A stretch of 64,000 nt of DNA from Parabacteroides sp. PM6-13 (GTDB lineage: Bacteria > Bacteroidota > Bacteroidia > Bacteroidales > Tannerellaceae), in assembly GCF_029892605.1 (NCBI RefSeq), contig NZ_JARXWF010000013.1, positions 1 to 64,000 on the forward strand, written 5' to 3'. The notes under the pieces were generated by a model. The model made no database searches and was not told where the DNA came from. It worked only from the letters and a program-made list of their open reading frames with translations. A program made the position numbers and the translations under genes. Numbering within the stretch: the first letter of the stretch is position 1; every line of letters starts with the position of its first letter. Of this stretch, positions 1 to 8,363 are shown in pieces.

Positions 1-2
1 TC

Positions 3-185
3 GAGGCGCGTTACTACGATCCCGCCTTAGGCGGCTTCCTGACCATGGATCCGCTGGCGGAGAAGTATTACAGTACGAGTCCGTATGCGTATTGTTTGAA
101 TAACCCGATGCGGTATGTGGATCCGACGGGGATGTTTGTAGATGATTACAAGTTGCTACAGAAGAGGCAAATGGCAGAAAGATAG
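3..185 (+). CDS. Rhs-family protein, C-terminal end (partial)
   Basis: This is the 3' end of a reading frame that enters from the left edge, with 60 codons visible before the TAG stop at 183-185. It begins EARYYDPALGGFLTMDPLAE and contains SPYAYCLNNPMRYVDPTGM, the hallmark of the RHS-repeat-associated core domain that closes the beta-cage of Rhs/YD-repeat proteins. In polymorphic Rhs toxins the variable toxin tip follows the DPTG motif. Here only about 18 residues follow it, so no toxin domain is present. It is either a tipless Rhs protein or a fragment left by recombination; the upstream part would be needed to decide. Confidence 0.85.
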   Translation, partial: EARYYDPALGGFLTMDPLAEKYYSTSPYAYCLNNPMRYVDPTGMFVDDYKLLQKRQMAER

Positions 186-212
186 AATGTGTCTCAGCAA
201 TGCTTAAACAAG

Positions 213-244
213 TTTGGCTCTGCTTTTAACTTTCACTATCTTTG
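213..244 (+). promoter_or_regulatory. Bacteroidetes-type promoter of nspC
   Basis: TTTG at 213-216, a 20-base spacer and TATCTTTG at 237-244 match the Bacteroidetes sigma-factor consensus TTTG-N19-21-TAnnTTTG exactly. Transcription would begin near 250. That excludes the in-frame TTG at 214 as a start and supports the ATG at 271. Confidence 0.8.
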
Positions 245-270
245 CCATCTGTCATAAAAACAAATACAAA

Positions 271-1410
271 ATGATATTGATTGATCAGATCCCATCACCC
301 TGTTATGTGTTGGAAGAAAGGCTGTTGCGGGAAAACCTCAAGTTGATAAAAGAGGTGAAGGAGCGTGCCGGTGTAAATATTATCCTGGCTTTTAAGGCCT
401 TTGCGCTCTGGAAGGCCTTTCCTGTTGTACGCGAATATATTCCCTATTCCACGGCCAGTTCCATCTATGAAGCCCGGTTGGCTTATGAGGAGATGGGGAG
501 CCTGGCACATACCTATTCGCCGGCTTATACTGAGCAGGATTTCCCGGATCTCCTGAAATACAGTAGCCATATTACTTTTAATTCGCTTTCGCAGTTTGAT
601 CGTTTTTATCCGATGGTCGTAGCTGATGGAAACAAGGTGTCTTGTGGGTTGCGCATTAATCCGGAGTTCTCGGTCGTAGAAACAGATCTCTACAACCCTA
701 CGGCTCCCGGTTCGAGGATGGGTGTGGTAAGTGATTTGTTGACAGATGGTTTACCTGCCGGAATTGAAGGATTACATTTTCATTCGTTGTGTGAATCCTC
801 TTCGTATGATCTGGAACGTACATTGGAAGCAATCGAGAAGCGCTTCGGGAAATTGCTCCCGCAGGTGAAGTGGCTGAATATGGGAGGTGGACATCTGATG
901 ACGCGCAAAGGATATGATGTGGAACATCTGATCCGTTTGTTGAAAGGTTTTAAAGAGAAATACCCCAATTTGGAGATCATTATGGAGCCGGGGAGCGCCT
1001 TTGCCTGGCAGACCGGATTCTTGTTGACAACCGTGGTGGACGTGGTGGAGAATCATGGTATTCGGACGGCTATTATCGATGCCTCTTTTACCTGCCACAT
1101 GCCCGACTGTCTGGAAATGCCCTACCAGCCGGTGATACGACAGGCGGTAAGTAAGGAAGAGGGCGCTTATGTCTACCGTATCGGAGGGAATAGCTGCCTG
1201 AGTGGTGACTTTATGGGTGATTGGTATTTTACGAAGCCACTATGTGTGGGCGATCGATTGATCTTTGAAGATATGATCCATTATACGATCGTGAAAACCA
1301 ATATGTTTAACGGTATTCCGCATCCTTCGATCGCCATGTGGACCCGGGAGGAAAAGCTGGTGATGCTACGTGAGTTTGGGTACGAAGACTATAAACATCG
1401 GATGAGTTGA
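271..1410 (+). CDS. nspC: Carboxynorspermidine decarboxylase
   Basis: A cytoplasmic PLP enzyme of the alanine-racemase-fold (type III) decarboxylases. It decarboxylates carboxynorspermidine or carboxyspermidine in the alternative spermidine pathway. The protein is 379 residues from the ATG at 271, close to the family norm, and begins with the typical IPSPCYVLEE. Lys42 in LAFKAFALW fits the Schiff-base lysine. NMGGGHLM is the glycine-rich phosphate-binding segment, EPGSAFAW starts near residue 239, and FTCHMPDC (Cys275, Cys280) carries the region with the catalytic cysteine. An upstream in-frame TTG at 214 is rejected because the promoter lies inside that extension. No carboxynorspermidine dehydrogenase gene is adjacent, so the partner must lie elsewhere in the genome. 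Confidence 0.93.
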   Translation: MILIDQIPSPCYVLEERLLRENLKLIKEVKERAGVNIILAFKAFALWKAFPVVREYIPYSTASSIYEARLAYEEMGSLAHTYSPAYTEQDFPDLLKYSSHITFNSLSQFDRFYPMVVADGNKVSCGLRINPEFSVVETDLYNPTAPGSRMGVVSDLLTDGLPAGIEGLHFHSLCESSSYDLERTLEAIEKRFGKLLPQVKWLNMGGGHLMTRKGYDVEHLIRLLKGFKEKYPNLEIIMEPGSAFAWQTGFLLTTVVDVVENHGIRTAIIDASFTCHMPDCLEMPYQPVIRQAVSKEEGAYVYRIGGNSCLSGDFMGDWYFTKPLCVGDRLIFEDMIHYTIVKTNMFNGIPHPSIAMWTREEKLVMLREFGYEDYKHRMS

Positions 1411-1422
1411 GTGCTATAGAGT

Positions 1423-1452
1423 AATTATGAATTGTGAATTATGAATTATGAG
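1423..1452. repeat. Short AATTATGA tandem repeat
   Basis: The spacer between nspC and ftsY holds about four imperfect copies of the octamer AATTATGA. It is AT-rich simple sequence with no evident coding role. Confidence 0.6.
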
Positions 1453-1499
1453 TTTTAAGTAGTAATTTCGCACTCTATATATAAACTAAGGTAAAACAG

Positions 1500-2453
1500 A
1501 TGGCAATTTTTGGTTTTTTCAATAAGAATAAAAAGGAGACGTTAGATAAAGGTCTGTCGAAGACCAAGGAAAATGTTTTTTCGAAGATCACACGGGCGGT
1601 GGCCGGCAAAAGCCGGGTCGACGATGATGTGTTGGATGATCTGGAGGAGATTCTGATCACATCGGATGTGGGCGTGGATACGACATTGAAGATCATCGGA
1701 CGAATAGAAAAGCGCGTCGCCAAAGATAAATATATCAATACAAGCGAACTAACCGCCATTCTCCGGGAAGAGATAGCGGCCTTATTGACCGAAAACAATA
1801 CCCAGGACGGGGATGGCTTCGAACTGCCTGCCGACAAATCGCCTTATGTGATTATGGTGGTTGGTGTCAATGGCGTGGGCAAAACGACAACGATCGGTAA
1901 GCTGGCTTATCAGTTCAAGAAAGCCGGTAAAAACGTTTACCTGGGAGCGGCTGATACCTTCCGTGCCGCTGCTGTAGAACAGTTGGTGATCTGGAGCGAA
2001 AGGGTAGGGGTTCCCATTGTGAAACAAAAGATGGGATCGGATCCGGCTTCGGTAGCCTACGACACCCTGACCTCTGCGAAGGCGAATCAGGCGGATGTGG
2101 TTATTATCGATACGGCAGGTCGCTTGCATAATAAGATAAACCTGATGAACGAATTGACCAAAATCAAAAATGTCATGAAGAAGGTGATGCCGGATGCTCC
2201 GCACGAGATTCTGTTGGTGCTTGACGGATCGACCGGGCAAAACGCCTTTGAGCAGGCTAAACAATTCACGGCAGCAACCGAGGTCAACGCATTGGCTGTT
2301 ACTAAATTAGACGGAACGGCAAAAGGGGGCGTGGTGATTGGTATTTCCGATCATTTCCATATCCCGGTAAAATATATCGGATTAGGCGAAGGAATAGAAG
2401 ATTTGCAGGTGTTCCGCAAGAAAGAATTTGTTGATTCGTTGTTTGGGGAGTAA
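1500..2453 (+). CDS. ftsY: Signal recognition particle receptor FtsY
   Basis: The SRP-dependent targeting GTPase that docks ribosome-nascent chain-SRP complexes at the inner membrane. The 317-residue protein has a short basic N-terminus in place of the long acidic A domain of enterobacteria. An N domain follows, then the G domain: P-loop GVNGVGKTTT from about residue 122, DTFRAAAVEQL, DTAGR near residue 204 and TKLDGTAKGG. The start ATG at 1500 is the only one that keeps the MAIFGFF N-terminus. It is followed after 3 bp by rimO, so the two genes are probably cotranscribed. Confidence 0.97.
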   Translation: MAIFGFFNKNKKETLDKGLSKTKENVFSKITRAVAGKSRVDDDVLDDLEEILITSDVGVDTTLKIIGRIEKRVAKDKYINTSELTAILREEIAALLTENNTQDGDGFELPADKSPYVIMVVGVNGVGKTTTIGKLAYQFKKAGKNVYLGAADTFRAAAVEQLVIWSERVGVPIVKQKMGSDPASVAYDTLTSAKANQADVVIIDTAGRLHNKINLMNELTKIKNVMKKVMPDAPHEILLVLDGSTGQNAFEQAKQFTAATEVNALAVTKLDGTAKGGVVIGISDHFHIPVKYIGLGEGIEDLQVFRKKEFVDSLFGE

Positions 2454-2456
2454 CAG

Positions 2457-3749
2457 ATGCGTAAGAATAAAGTAGATATCCTCACCTTAGGCTGCTCCAA
2501 AAACCTGGTTGATTCGGAACAATTGATGCGCCAGTTTGTGGCCAATGGGTATCAGGTGACGCATGATGCGGATAAGATAAACGGGGAGATAGTTGTTGTC
2601 AATACCTGTGGCTTCATTGGCGATGCCCAGGAAGAATCCATTAATACCATTCTGGCGCTTGGTGAGGCCAAGCGAAAAGGGAAAATAGGAAAGCTGTTTG
2701 TTATGGGTTGCCTGTCGCAACGCTTTCTGAAAGAGATGAAAACGGAGCTGCCCGAGGTGGATCGTTTTTATGGAAAGTTCAATTGGCAGGAGCTGATTAC
2801 GGATTTAGGGAAGTCTTTCCATCAGGAGCTGGCTTCGCATCGTATTATCACCACCCCGAACCACTATGCCTACCTGAAAATAGCCGAAGGCTGTAACCGT
2901 ACCTGCTCTTATTGTTCTATCCCTTTGATAACGGGGCGCTATCAGTCGCGTCCGATGGAAACATTGGAAGAAGAGGTGCGCTTGTTGGTTGCGCAGGGTG
3001 TGAAAGAGTTTCAATTGATTGCCCAGGACCTGACCTATTATGGGCAAGACAATTATAAACGCCTGGCTTTGCCGGAGCTGGTCGAACGTTTGTCGGATAT
3101 TCCGGGTGTGGAATGGATCCGCCTGCATTATGGCTATCCATCGCAGTTTCCTTACGATCTGTTGCGGGTGATGCGTGAGCGTGACAATGTCTGTAAATAT
3201 ATGGATATCGCTTTGCAACATATCAGCGACCATATGTTGGAGGTAATGAGACGAAAAATCAATAGCCAGGAAACCTACGACCTGATTGCCCGCATTCGGG
3301 AAGAGGTACCGGGCATTCATTTGCGGACAACGTTGATGACCGGGCATGCGCAGGAAACAGAGAAGGACTTTGAAGAACTGATTGATTTTGTGCAGAAGGT
3401 TCGCTTCGAGCGTTTAGGCGCCTTTGCCTATAGCCATGAAGTAGGGACTTATTCCTATAAGCATTACACCGATGATGTTCCGCAGGAGGTGAAAGAAGAG
3501 CGTCTGGATCATCTGATGCGCATACAGGAAAGGATTGCGGCGGAGATAAACGAATCGAAAGTAGGGAAGGTGTTCAAAACGATTGTCGACCGCGAAGAAG
3601 ATGATTACTATATCGGACGGACAGAGTTCGATTCGCCGGAAGTAGACCCCGAAGTATTGATCACTAAAGATAAAAAACTGATACCCGGAACCTTCTATCC
3701 GGTATATATGACAGATGCCCAACCCTTTGAATTGTATGGAAATGTGTAA
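2457..3749 (+). CDS. rimO: Ribosomal protein S12 methylthiotransferase RimO
   Basis: A radical-SAM enzyme that adds a methylthio group to a conserved aspartate of ribosomal protein S12. The 430 residues contain the three domains of the MiaB/RimO family. The N-terminal MTTase domain has Cys13 (TLGCSKN) and further cysteines in NTCGF and GCLSQR for the auxiliary [4Fe-4S] cluster. The radical-SAM core has CNRTCSYC (Cys146, Cys150, Cys153), and the C-terminus is a TRAM domain. LGCSKNLVDSE is diagnostic for RimO rather than MiaB. The gene starts 3 bp after ftsY. Confidence 0.97.
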   Translation: MRKNKVDILTLGCSKNLVDSEQLMRQFVANGYQVTHDADKINGEIVVVNTCGFIGDAQEESINTILALGEAKRKGKIGKLFVMGCLSQRFLKEMKTELPEVDRFYGKFNWQELITDLGKSFHQELASHRIITTPNHYAYLKIAEGCNRTCSYCSIPLITGRYQSRPMETLEEEVRLLVAQGVKEFQLIAQDLTYYGQDNYKRLALPELVERLSDIPGVEWIRLHYGYPSQFPYDLLRVMRERDNVCKYMDIALQHISDHMLEVMRRKINSQETYDLIARIREEVPGIHLRTTLMTGHAQETEKDFEELIDFVQKVRFERLGAFAYSHEVGTYSYKHYTDDVPQEVKEERLDHLMRIQERIAAEINESKVGKVFKTIVDREEDDYYIGRTEFDSPEVDPEVLITKDKKLIPGTFYPVYMTDAQPFELYGNV

Positions 3750-3755
3750 GAATGA

Positions 3756-3788
3756 TTTGGATGATTCCAAAATAATCATTAATATTTG
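3756..3788 (+). promoter_or_regulatory. Probable promoter of the HU gene pair
   Basis: TTTG at 3756-3759, a 21-base spacer and AATATTTG at 3781-3788 differ from the Bacteroidetes consensus by one base. The predicted start lies about 15 bp before the HU ATG. AATGATT (3751-3757) and AATCATT (3774-3780) form an inverted repeat over the same region and could be an operator. Confidence 0.5.
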
Positions 3789-3809
3789 CACATCACAAGA
3801 GAATAAGGC

Positions 3810-4100
3810 ATGAAAAACAAAGAGCTTGTAGTAGAATTGTCGAAGCGCCTCGCATGGACACAACAGGAAGTGGCTGATATGATGTCGGCTATGAGCGCTG
3901 TGGTGGGCGACTCGTTAGTTGGTGGCGATACTATTTACATCCAGGGATTTGGGCAATTTGAAGTAAAGAAAAAGGCTGAGCGTATCACCGTGAACCCGGC
4001 CACCGGAAAGCGTTACCTGGTACCTCCCAAATTGGTTCCCGTTTTCAAACCGGGTAAGACCATAAAAAATAAACTAAAAGAATTGAAAGGCAATGAATAA
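3810..4100 (+). CDS. HU-family DNA-binding protein
   Basis: A 96-residue nucleoid protein of the bacterial HU/IHF fold. It shows an N-terminal helical dimerisation region (ELVVELSKRLAWTQQEVADMM), then the beta arm segment with GFGQFEVKKKAERITVNPATGKRYLVPPKLVPVFKPGKTIKN. It should bend or coat DNA as a dimer. Its last 8 bases overlap the start of the next HU-domain gene, which suggests translational coupling and perhaps heterodimer formation between the two products. Which HU paralogue it is cannot be told from sequence alone. Confidence 0.92.
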   Translation: MKNKELVVELSKRLAWTQQEVADMMSAMSAVVGDSLVGGDTIYIQGFGQFEVKKKAERITVNPATGKRYLVPPKLVPVFKPGKTIKNKLKELKGNE

Positions 4101-5220
4101 CCGGTTATCTATCTCAGATCTGGCCGGTTTGTTGGCGGAGAAAACCGGACGGAAGAAAAAGGAAACGGAAGAGTTTCTGAAAGAATTTGTTTCGCTTGTC
4201 TCGCAGGGTGTTTTTGAAGATCGGTTAGTTAAAATCAAAGAGATTGGGACTTTCAAACTCGTCGAAGTGGAAGACCGGGAGAGTGTGCATGTCAATACCG
4301 GGGAGCGGTTTGTTATTCCGGGGCATTTCAAATTGACCTTTACGCCGGATAAAGAACTGAAAGAACTGGTTAATGCTCCTTTTTCCTTTTTTGAGAGCGT
4401 AGAGGTGGAGAATGAATCCGTTTTGATTGAATCGGAAGAGAAAAAAGAGGAGGAAATCTCTCCGGAGCCGGAAGCGGAAGTGGCGGAGGAATTAGAAGAA
4501 GTGGAACTGACTGCTCCGGAGGAAGCGGAAGAGGCTGAACCGATAATAGAAGAGGTATCAGAACCGGAAATCCCTGAGGAACCGGAAGCGATAGAGGAAC
4601 CGGAAGAAACTGAAATAGTCGCGTCAGAGGAAGTTGAGATAATAGAAGGAACAGAAGAAACAGAAGAACCTGAACCTATAGAGGTTGAAATGCCTCAGAA
4701 AACAGTAGTAGTAGAATCAGAAAAGCCTCGAAAAAAGGGGGGGGATTGGACTCTATGCATTGTGTTGCTATTTTTGGTTCTTGCGGGAGTCTTTGTTTAT
4801 CATTTCTTTTTGTCATCATCCGTGCAGGAACCGTTGCCGGTAGCCTCTGTTGCCCCTCAGTCGGAGCTTGTGCCGACAGAAACAGCAGAAGAAAACAAAC
4901 CAACGGAAGAGGTTATTGATGCGGAAGAGAATGAGGAAGTTACCCCTATGGAGGAAAAGCAGGAAGAGGAGGTGATTGCCCGTGTGATCATTGAGCCGGG
5001 GCTAACACTGACCATGATAGCGCTGGAGCATTACGGGCATAAGTTCTTCTGGGTCTATCTGTATGATTATAACAAAGATCATGTCACCAATCCGAATAAT
5101 ATCCCGATAGGGACAGAGATAAAAGTACCACGGCCGGATCTTTATGAAATAACACGAAGCCGGGAAGCTATTGAAAAGGCGGCGGCGATCCAGGCAGAAA
5201 TTGTTGGAGGCGGAAATTAA
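4093..5220 (+). CDS. HU domain-transmembrane-LysM-like fusion protein
   Basis: A 375-residue protein of unusual architecture. Residues 1 to about 94 form an HU/IHF-type DNA-binding domain (LSISDLAGLLAEKTGRKKKE, then the HVNTGERFVIPGHF arm). Residues about 110-210 are a Glu/Pro-rich acidic linker. A single membrane span follows (about 219-240, WTLCIVLLFLVLAGVF), then another acidic linker. Residues about 298-348 resemble LysM (GLTLTMIALEHYGHKFFWVYLYDYN, then NNIPIGTEIKVPRP). With HU inside, the LysM-like part would be periplasmic, so the protein could tether DNA to the cell wall. It overlaps the preceding HU gene by 8 bp. The domain calls are firm for HU and moderate for LysM; the tether role is inference. 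Confidence 0.85.
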   Translation: MNNRLSISDLAGLLAEKTGRKKKETEEFLKEFVSLVSQGVFEDRLVKIKEIGTFKLVEVEDRESVHVNTGERFVIPGHFKLTFTPDKELKELVNAPFSFFESVEVENESVLIESEEKKEEEISPEPEAEVAEELEEVELTAPEEAEEAEPIIEEVSEPEIPEEPEAIEEPEETEIVASEEVEIIEGTEETEEPEPIEVEMPQKTVVVESEKPRKKGGDWTLCIVLLFLVLAGVFVYHFFLSSSVQEPLPVASVAPQSELVPTETAEENKPTEEVIDAEENEEVTPMEEKQEEEVIARVIIEPGLTLTMIALEHYGHKFFWVYLYDYNKDHVTNPNNIPIGTEIKVPRPDLYEITRSREAIEKAAAIQAEIVGGGN

Positions 5221-5311
5221 AAACGTTTATACGTTTTATAATTTAAATAAACTACGCACGTTAGTTATAATAATTTAACGGCAAAAGTTCCTTATGCGTC
5301 TTTAACATTTC

Positions 5312-5319
5312 TAATTTTG
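5312..5319 (+). promoter_or_regulatory. -7 element before the moxR/bat operon
   Basis: TAATTTTG matches the TAnnTTTG -7 consensus and lies 64 bp before the MoxR start. The -33 region has only a weak match (TTC). This is the likely start of the bat operon transcript. Confidence 0.5.
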
Positions 5320-5382
5320 TGCAACTAAAAAGCGGACAGAGTAAACACAAGGAAAAAAATATAACACAATAACTATTTATTT

Positions 5383-6378
5383 ATGAGTCAAACAGTCGAT
5401 ATTCGAGAGTTGAATGAACGAATAGAAAAGAAGAGTTCGTTTGTGAATTTGATTACAGTAGGAATGGACCAGGTGATCGTTGGTCAGAAACATTTGGTAG
5501 AATCATTGTTGATAGGTTTGCTTTCGGATGGACATATCTTGCTGGAAGGGGTTCCCGGATTGGCAAAGACGTTGGCTATTAAAACACTGGCTTCATTGAT
5601 TGACGCGAAGTATAGCCGTATTCAGTTTACGCCCGACCTGCTTCCTGCCGACGTAATCGGTACCATGATCTATAGCCAGAAGAATGAAGAGTTTATGGTC
5701 AAGCAGGGTCCTGTTTTTGCGAACTTTGTATTGGCGGATGAAATAAACCGTGCGCCGGCGAAAGTACAGAGTGCTTTGTTGGAAGCGATGCAGGAACGCC
5801 AGGTGACGATCAGCGAGCATACCTATACATTGCCTAAGCCCTTTTTGGTGATGGCTACCCAGAACCCGATCGAGCAGGAGGGTACCTATCCGCTTCCGGA
5901 AGCACAGGTTGACCGTTTCATGCTGAAGGTGGTGATCAACTATCCGAAGAAAGAGGAAGAAAAGCTTATTATCCGTCAGAATATATCGGGCAAGTATCCG
6001 GAAATCAAACCGGTATTGTCGAAACAAGAGATATTGGAAGCGCGCGAAGTGGTGCGCGAAGTCTATCTGGATGAGAAGATCGAACGTTATATTGTCGATA
6101 TTGTGTTTGCTACCCGTTTCCCGCAAGAGTATGGCATGGCGAACCTGGCCAATATGATATCGTTCGGAGCCTCTCCGCGTGCGTCGATCAATCTGGCATT
6201 GGCAGCTCGGGCATACGCCTTTATCAAGCGCAGAGGCTATGTGATTCCGGAAGATATACGCGCTGTGTGTCATGATGTGTTGCGCCATCGTATTGGTCTT
6301 AGCTACGAAGCGGAAGCCAATAATCTTACCTCAGAAGAGGTTATCAGCGAGATTCTGAACAAAGTAGAAGTACCTTAA
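5383..6378 (+). CDS. MoxR-family AAA+ ATPase
   Basis: A 331-residue cytoplasmic AAA+ ATPase of the MoxR class, a chaperone-like partner of von Willebrand A proteins. Walker A is GVPGLAKT (from about residue 56), Walker B is LADEINRAPAKVQSALLEAM, and sensor 1 is ATQNPIEQEGTYPLPEAQVDRF. It heads a run of vWA-domain genes, the standard MoxR-DUF58-Bat arrangement. The complex probably remodels or matures envelope proteins and affects stress tolerance; the exact substrate is not known. Confidence 0.95.
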   Translation: MSQTVDIRELNERIEKKSSFVNLITVGMDQVIVGQKHLVESLLIGLLSDGHILLEGVPGLAKTLAIKTLASLIDAKYSRIQFTPDLLPADVIGTMIYSQKNEEFMVKQGPVFANFVLADEINRAPAKVQSALLEAMQERQVTISEHTYTLPKPFLVMATQNPIEQEGTYPLPEAQVDRFMLKVVINYPKKEEEKLIIRQNISGKYPEIKPVLSKQEILEAREVVREVYLDEKIERYIVDIVFATRFPQEYGMANLANMISFGASPRASINLALAARAYAFIKRRGYVIPEDIRAVCHDVLRHRIGLSYEAEANNLTSEEVISEILNKVEVP

Positions 6379-6390
6379 GTAAATGGAAAA

Positions 6391-6461
6391 TTGAAAGTTG
6401 AAAATTGAAAATGGCATTAGCTTAGCTATACGATCTTCGATTTTCAATTTTCAACTTTCAA
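6391..6461. repeat. 22-bp perfect inverted repeat within the bat operon
   Basis: Arms at 6391-6412 and 6440-6461 are perfectly complementary over 22 bp (units of TTGAAAA and TTGAAAG), with a 27-base loop. It lies in the spacer between the MoxR gene and the DUF58 gene. In RNA it would form a strong AU-rich hairpin that could alter the ratio of upstream to downstream gene expression. Confidence 0.8.
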
Positions 6462-6476
6462 CTCTCAATTGATAAA

Positions 6477-7346
6477 ATGGAGACAAGTGAACTATTAAAA
6501 AAAGTACGTCAGATAGAGATAAAGACCCGGGGACTTTCGCGGAATATCTTTGCCGGGCAATACCATTCTGCCTTTAAGGGTAGGGGGATGGCCTTTAGCG
6601 AAGTGCGTGAATACCAGTTTGGCGATGATGTGCGTGACATTGACTGGAATGTGACGGCACGTTATGCCCGTCCCTATATCAAGGTTTTTGAAGAAGAGCG
6701 GGAGTTGACGGTTATGCTATTGATCGATGTCTCCGGAAGCCGTGAGTTCGGCTCGGTTGATGTGATGAAGAAAGAGATTATCACAGAAATAGCTGCTACG
6801 CTGGCCTTCTCTGCTATTCAGAATAATGATAAGATCGGGGTGATCTTCTTCTCTGATAAGATTGAAAAGTTTATTCCTCCCCAGAAAGGGAAGAAGCATA
6901 TCCTGTATATTATCCGCGAACTGATCGATTTTCAACCGGAAGATACACAGACAGATATCAGTCTTGTGTTAAAGTATCTGACGAATGCGATCAAGAAGCG
7001 GTGTACCACTTTCCTGATCTCTGACTTTATCGACAAAGGAAACTTTAAGGATGCGTTGACTATCGCAAACCGTAAGCACGATGTGGTGGCTATCCAGGTG
7101 TACGACCGGCGGGAAGCGGAGCTTCCTTCCGTTGGTTTGATGAAGATCAAAGATGCGGAAACCGGTAAAGAACGTTGGATCGATACCTCTTCCTCTAAAG
7201 TGCGTGAAGGATATCAGGAATGGTGGAATCGCCGACAAAACGTGATGAATGATTCCTTTAAAAAGAGCCGGGTAGACGCCGTTTCTGTCCGGACAGAAGA
7301 TGACTACGTGAAAGCGTTGATCGCTCTTTTTAACAAACGTAATTAA
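6477..7346 (+). CDS. DUF58 domain protein (MoxR-associated)
   Basis: A 289-residue cytoplasmic DUF58 protein with a degenerate von Willebrand A-like fold. The family signature is seen in GRGMAFSEVREYQFGDDVRDIDWNVTARYARPYIKVFEEERE, followed by LLIDVSGSREFG (Asp84), the remains of a MIDAS metal site. Genes of this type sit directly after moxR in the bat loci of Bacteroidetes and Leptospira. It is separated from the MoxR gene by 98 bp containing a long inverted repeat, and from the next gene by 7 bp. Confidence 0.92.
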   Translation: METSELLKKVRQIEIKTRGLSRNIFAGQYHSAFKGRGMAFSEVREYQFGDDVRDIDWNVTARYARPYIKVFEEERELTVMLLIDVSGSREFGSVDVMKKEIITEIAATLAFSAIQNNDKIGVIFFSDKIEKFIPPQKGKKHILYIIRELIDFQPEDTQTDISLVLKYLTNAIKKRCTTFLISDFIDKGNFKDALTIANRKHDVVAIQVYDRREAELPSVGLMKIKDAETGKERWIDTSSSKVREGYQEWWNRRQNVMNDSFKKSRVDAVSVRTEDDYVKALIALFNKRN

Positions 7347-7353
7347 GCAAACA

Positions 7354-8361
7354 ATGAAATGTATTAGTAAAAGTATATTGTTTCTTTTATTTCTTGTTTC
7401 CGGGCTGAATCTGTTTGCGCAACGGACATTGATCGATGTGTCGTTGCAGCCTTCAGAGATCCTGATTGGGCAGCAGGCGGTGTTGAGTCTGACTGTTACG
7501 TCGGATCCTGATCGGCCGGTACAGATTATGCTTCCGGTTGACACGTTGATGCGGGGGGTAGAAGTGCTTGCTTATTCTCAACCCGATTCAGCGATTATAG
7601 AGAATAACCGCTTGGTTATCAAACAGGATATTCTTATTACCTCTTTTGATTCTTTACTTTATCTGTTGCCGCCTATTCAGGTGATTGATGCGACCGATAC
7701 GATCTCTTCCCAACAGGTGGCTCTGAAAGTGTCGACTGTGCCTGTGGATATAGAGAATCCGGAGAATTTCCATGATATCAAGGATGTGTGGAAGCCTCCT
7801 TTTGTGTTGGCCGACTATCTGCCTGACAGGATGTTGGTGATGGGAGTGCTGTTGCTGATCTTCCTGATTTGCGTTGTCGGCTATATCATTCAGCGCAAAC
7901 GAAACCAGCAACCGCTTATGCCGGTACGAACAGAACCGCAATTGCCTCCTCATGAACAGGCCGTGAAGGAATTGAATGAGCTTAAGAAATTGAAACTATG
8001 GCAACAGGGACGTCACAAAGAATACTATACGCAGCTTACGGATACGCTCCGTCGCTACATAGAAGAGCGTTTCGGCACCAATGCGATGGAGATGACCTCC
8101 AGTGAGATCCTGGATGTGATGCGCTATGAAACCGAATATAAAGCGGCTCAGGACAACCTGGCGCAGATACTTCGTTTGGCTGACCTGGTGAAATTTGCCA
8201 AAATGCACCCGCTACCGGATGAGAATGATCTGAGCATGGTCAATGCCTACCTGTTTGTGAATCAGACAAAGATCGAGGAGGTGCCTAAACCGGGCGAAGG
8301 AGAGAAACCGGAAGAGGGAGATGATGAAATGGAAGGAACAAACAATTCTAAAGTAGATTAA
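7354..8361 (+). CDS. Bat-locus exported membrane protein, BatD-like/DUF4381-like
   Basis: A 335-residue protein with a signal peptide (about residues 1-23, ending LFAQ) and an Ig-like extracytoplasmic part (TLIDVSLQPSEILIGQQAVLSLTVTS). A membrane span follows at about 160-180, then a charged cytoplasmic tail with a helical segment (YTQLTDTLRRYIEERFGTNAMEMTSSEILDVMRYE). The tail resembles the C-terminal region of BatD. It sits between the DUF58 gene and batA with gaps of 7 and 2 bp. The role is probably as an envelope partner of the vWA proteins; the family name is a moderate-confidence call. Confidence 0.75.
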   Translation: MKCISKSILFLLFLVSGLNLFAQRTLIDVSLQPSEILIGQQAVLSLTVTSDPDRPVQIMLPVDTLMRGVEVLAYSQPDSAIIENNRLVIKQDILITSFDSLLYLLPPIQVIDATDTISSQQVALKVSTVPVDIENPENFHDIKDVWKPPFVLADYLPDRMLVMGVLLLIFLICVVGYIIQRKRNQQPLMPVRTEPQLPPHEQAVKELNELKKLKLWQQGRHKEYYTQLTDTLRRYIEERFGTNAMEMTSSEILDVMRYETEYKAAQDNLAQILRLADLVKFAKMHPLPDENDLSMVNAYLFVNQTKIEEVPKPGEGEKPEEGDDEMEGTNNSKVD

Positions 8362-8363
8362 CC

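Noticed and set aside
214-270. N-terminal extension of nspC from a TTG
   Set aside because: A consensus promoter overlaps it, and the family begins at the IPSPCY segment just after the ATG at 271.
3810-5220. Frameshift joining the two HU genes
   Set aside because: Each has a complete HU domain with its own start, and the 8-bp overlap is typical of coupled genes.
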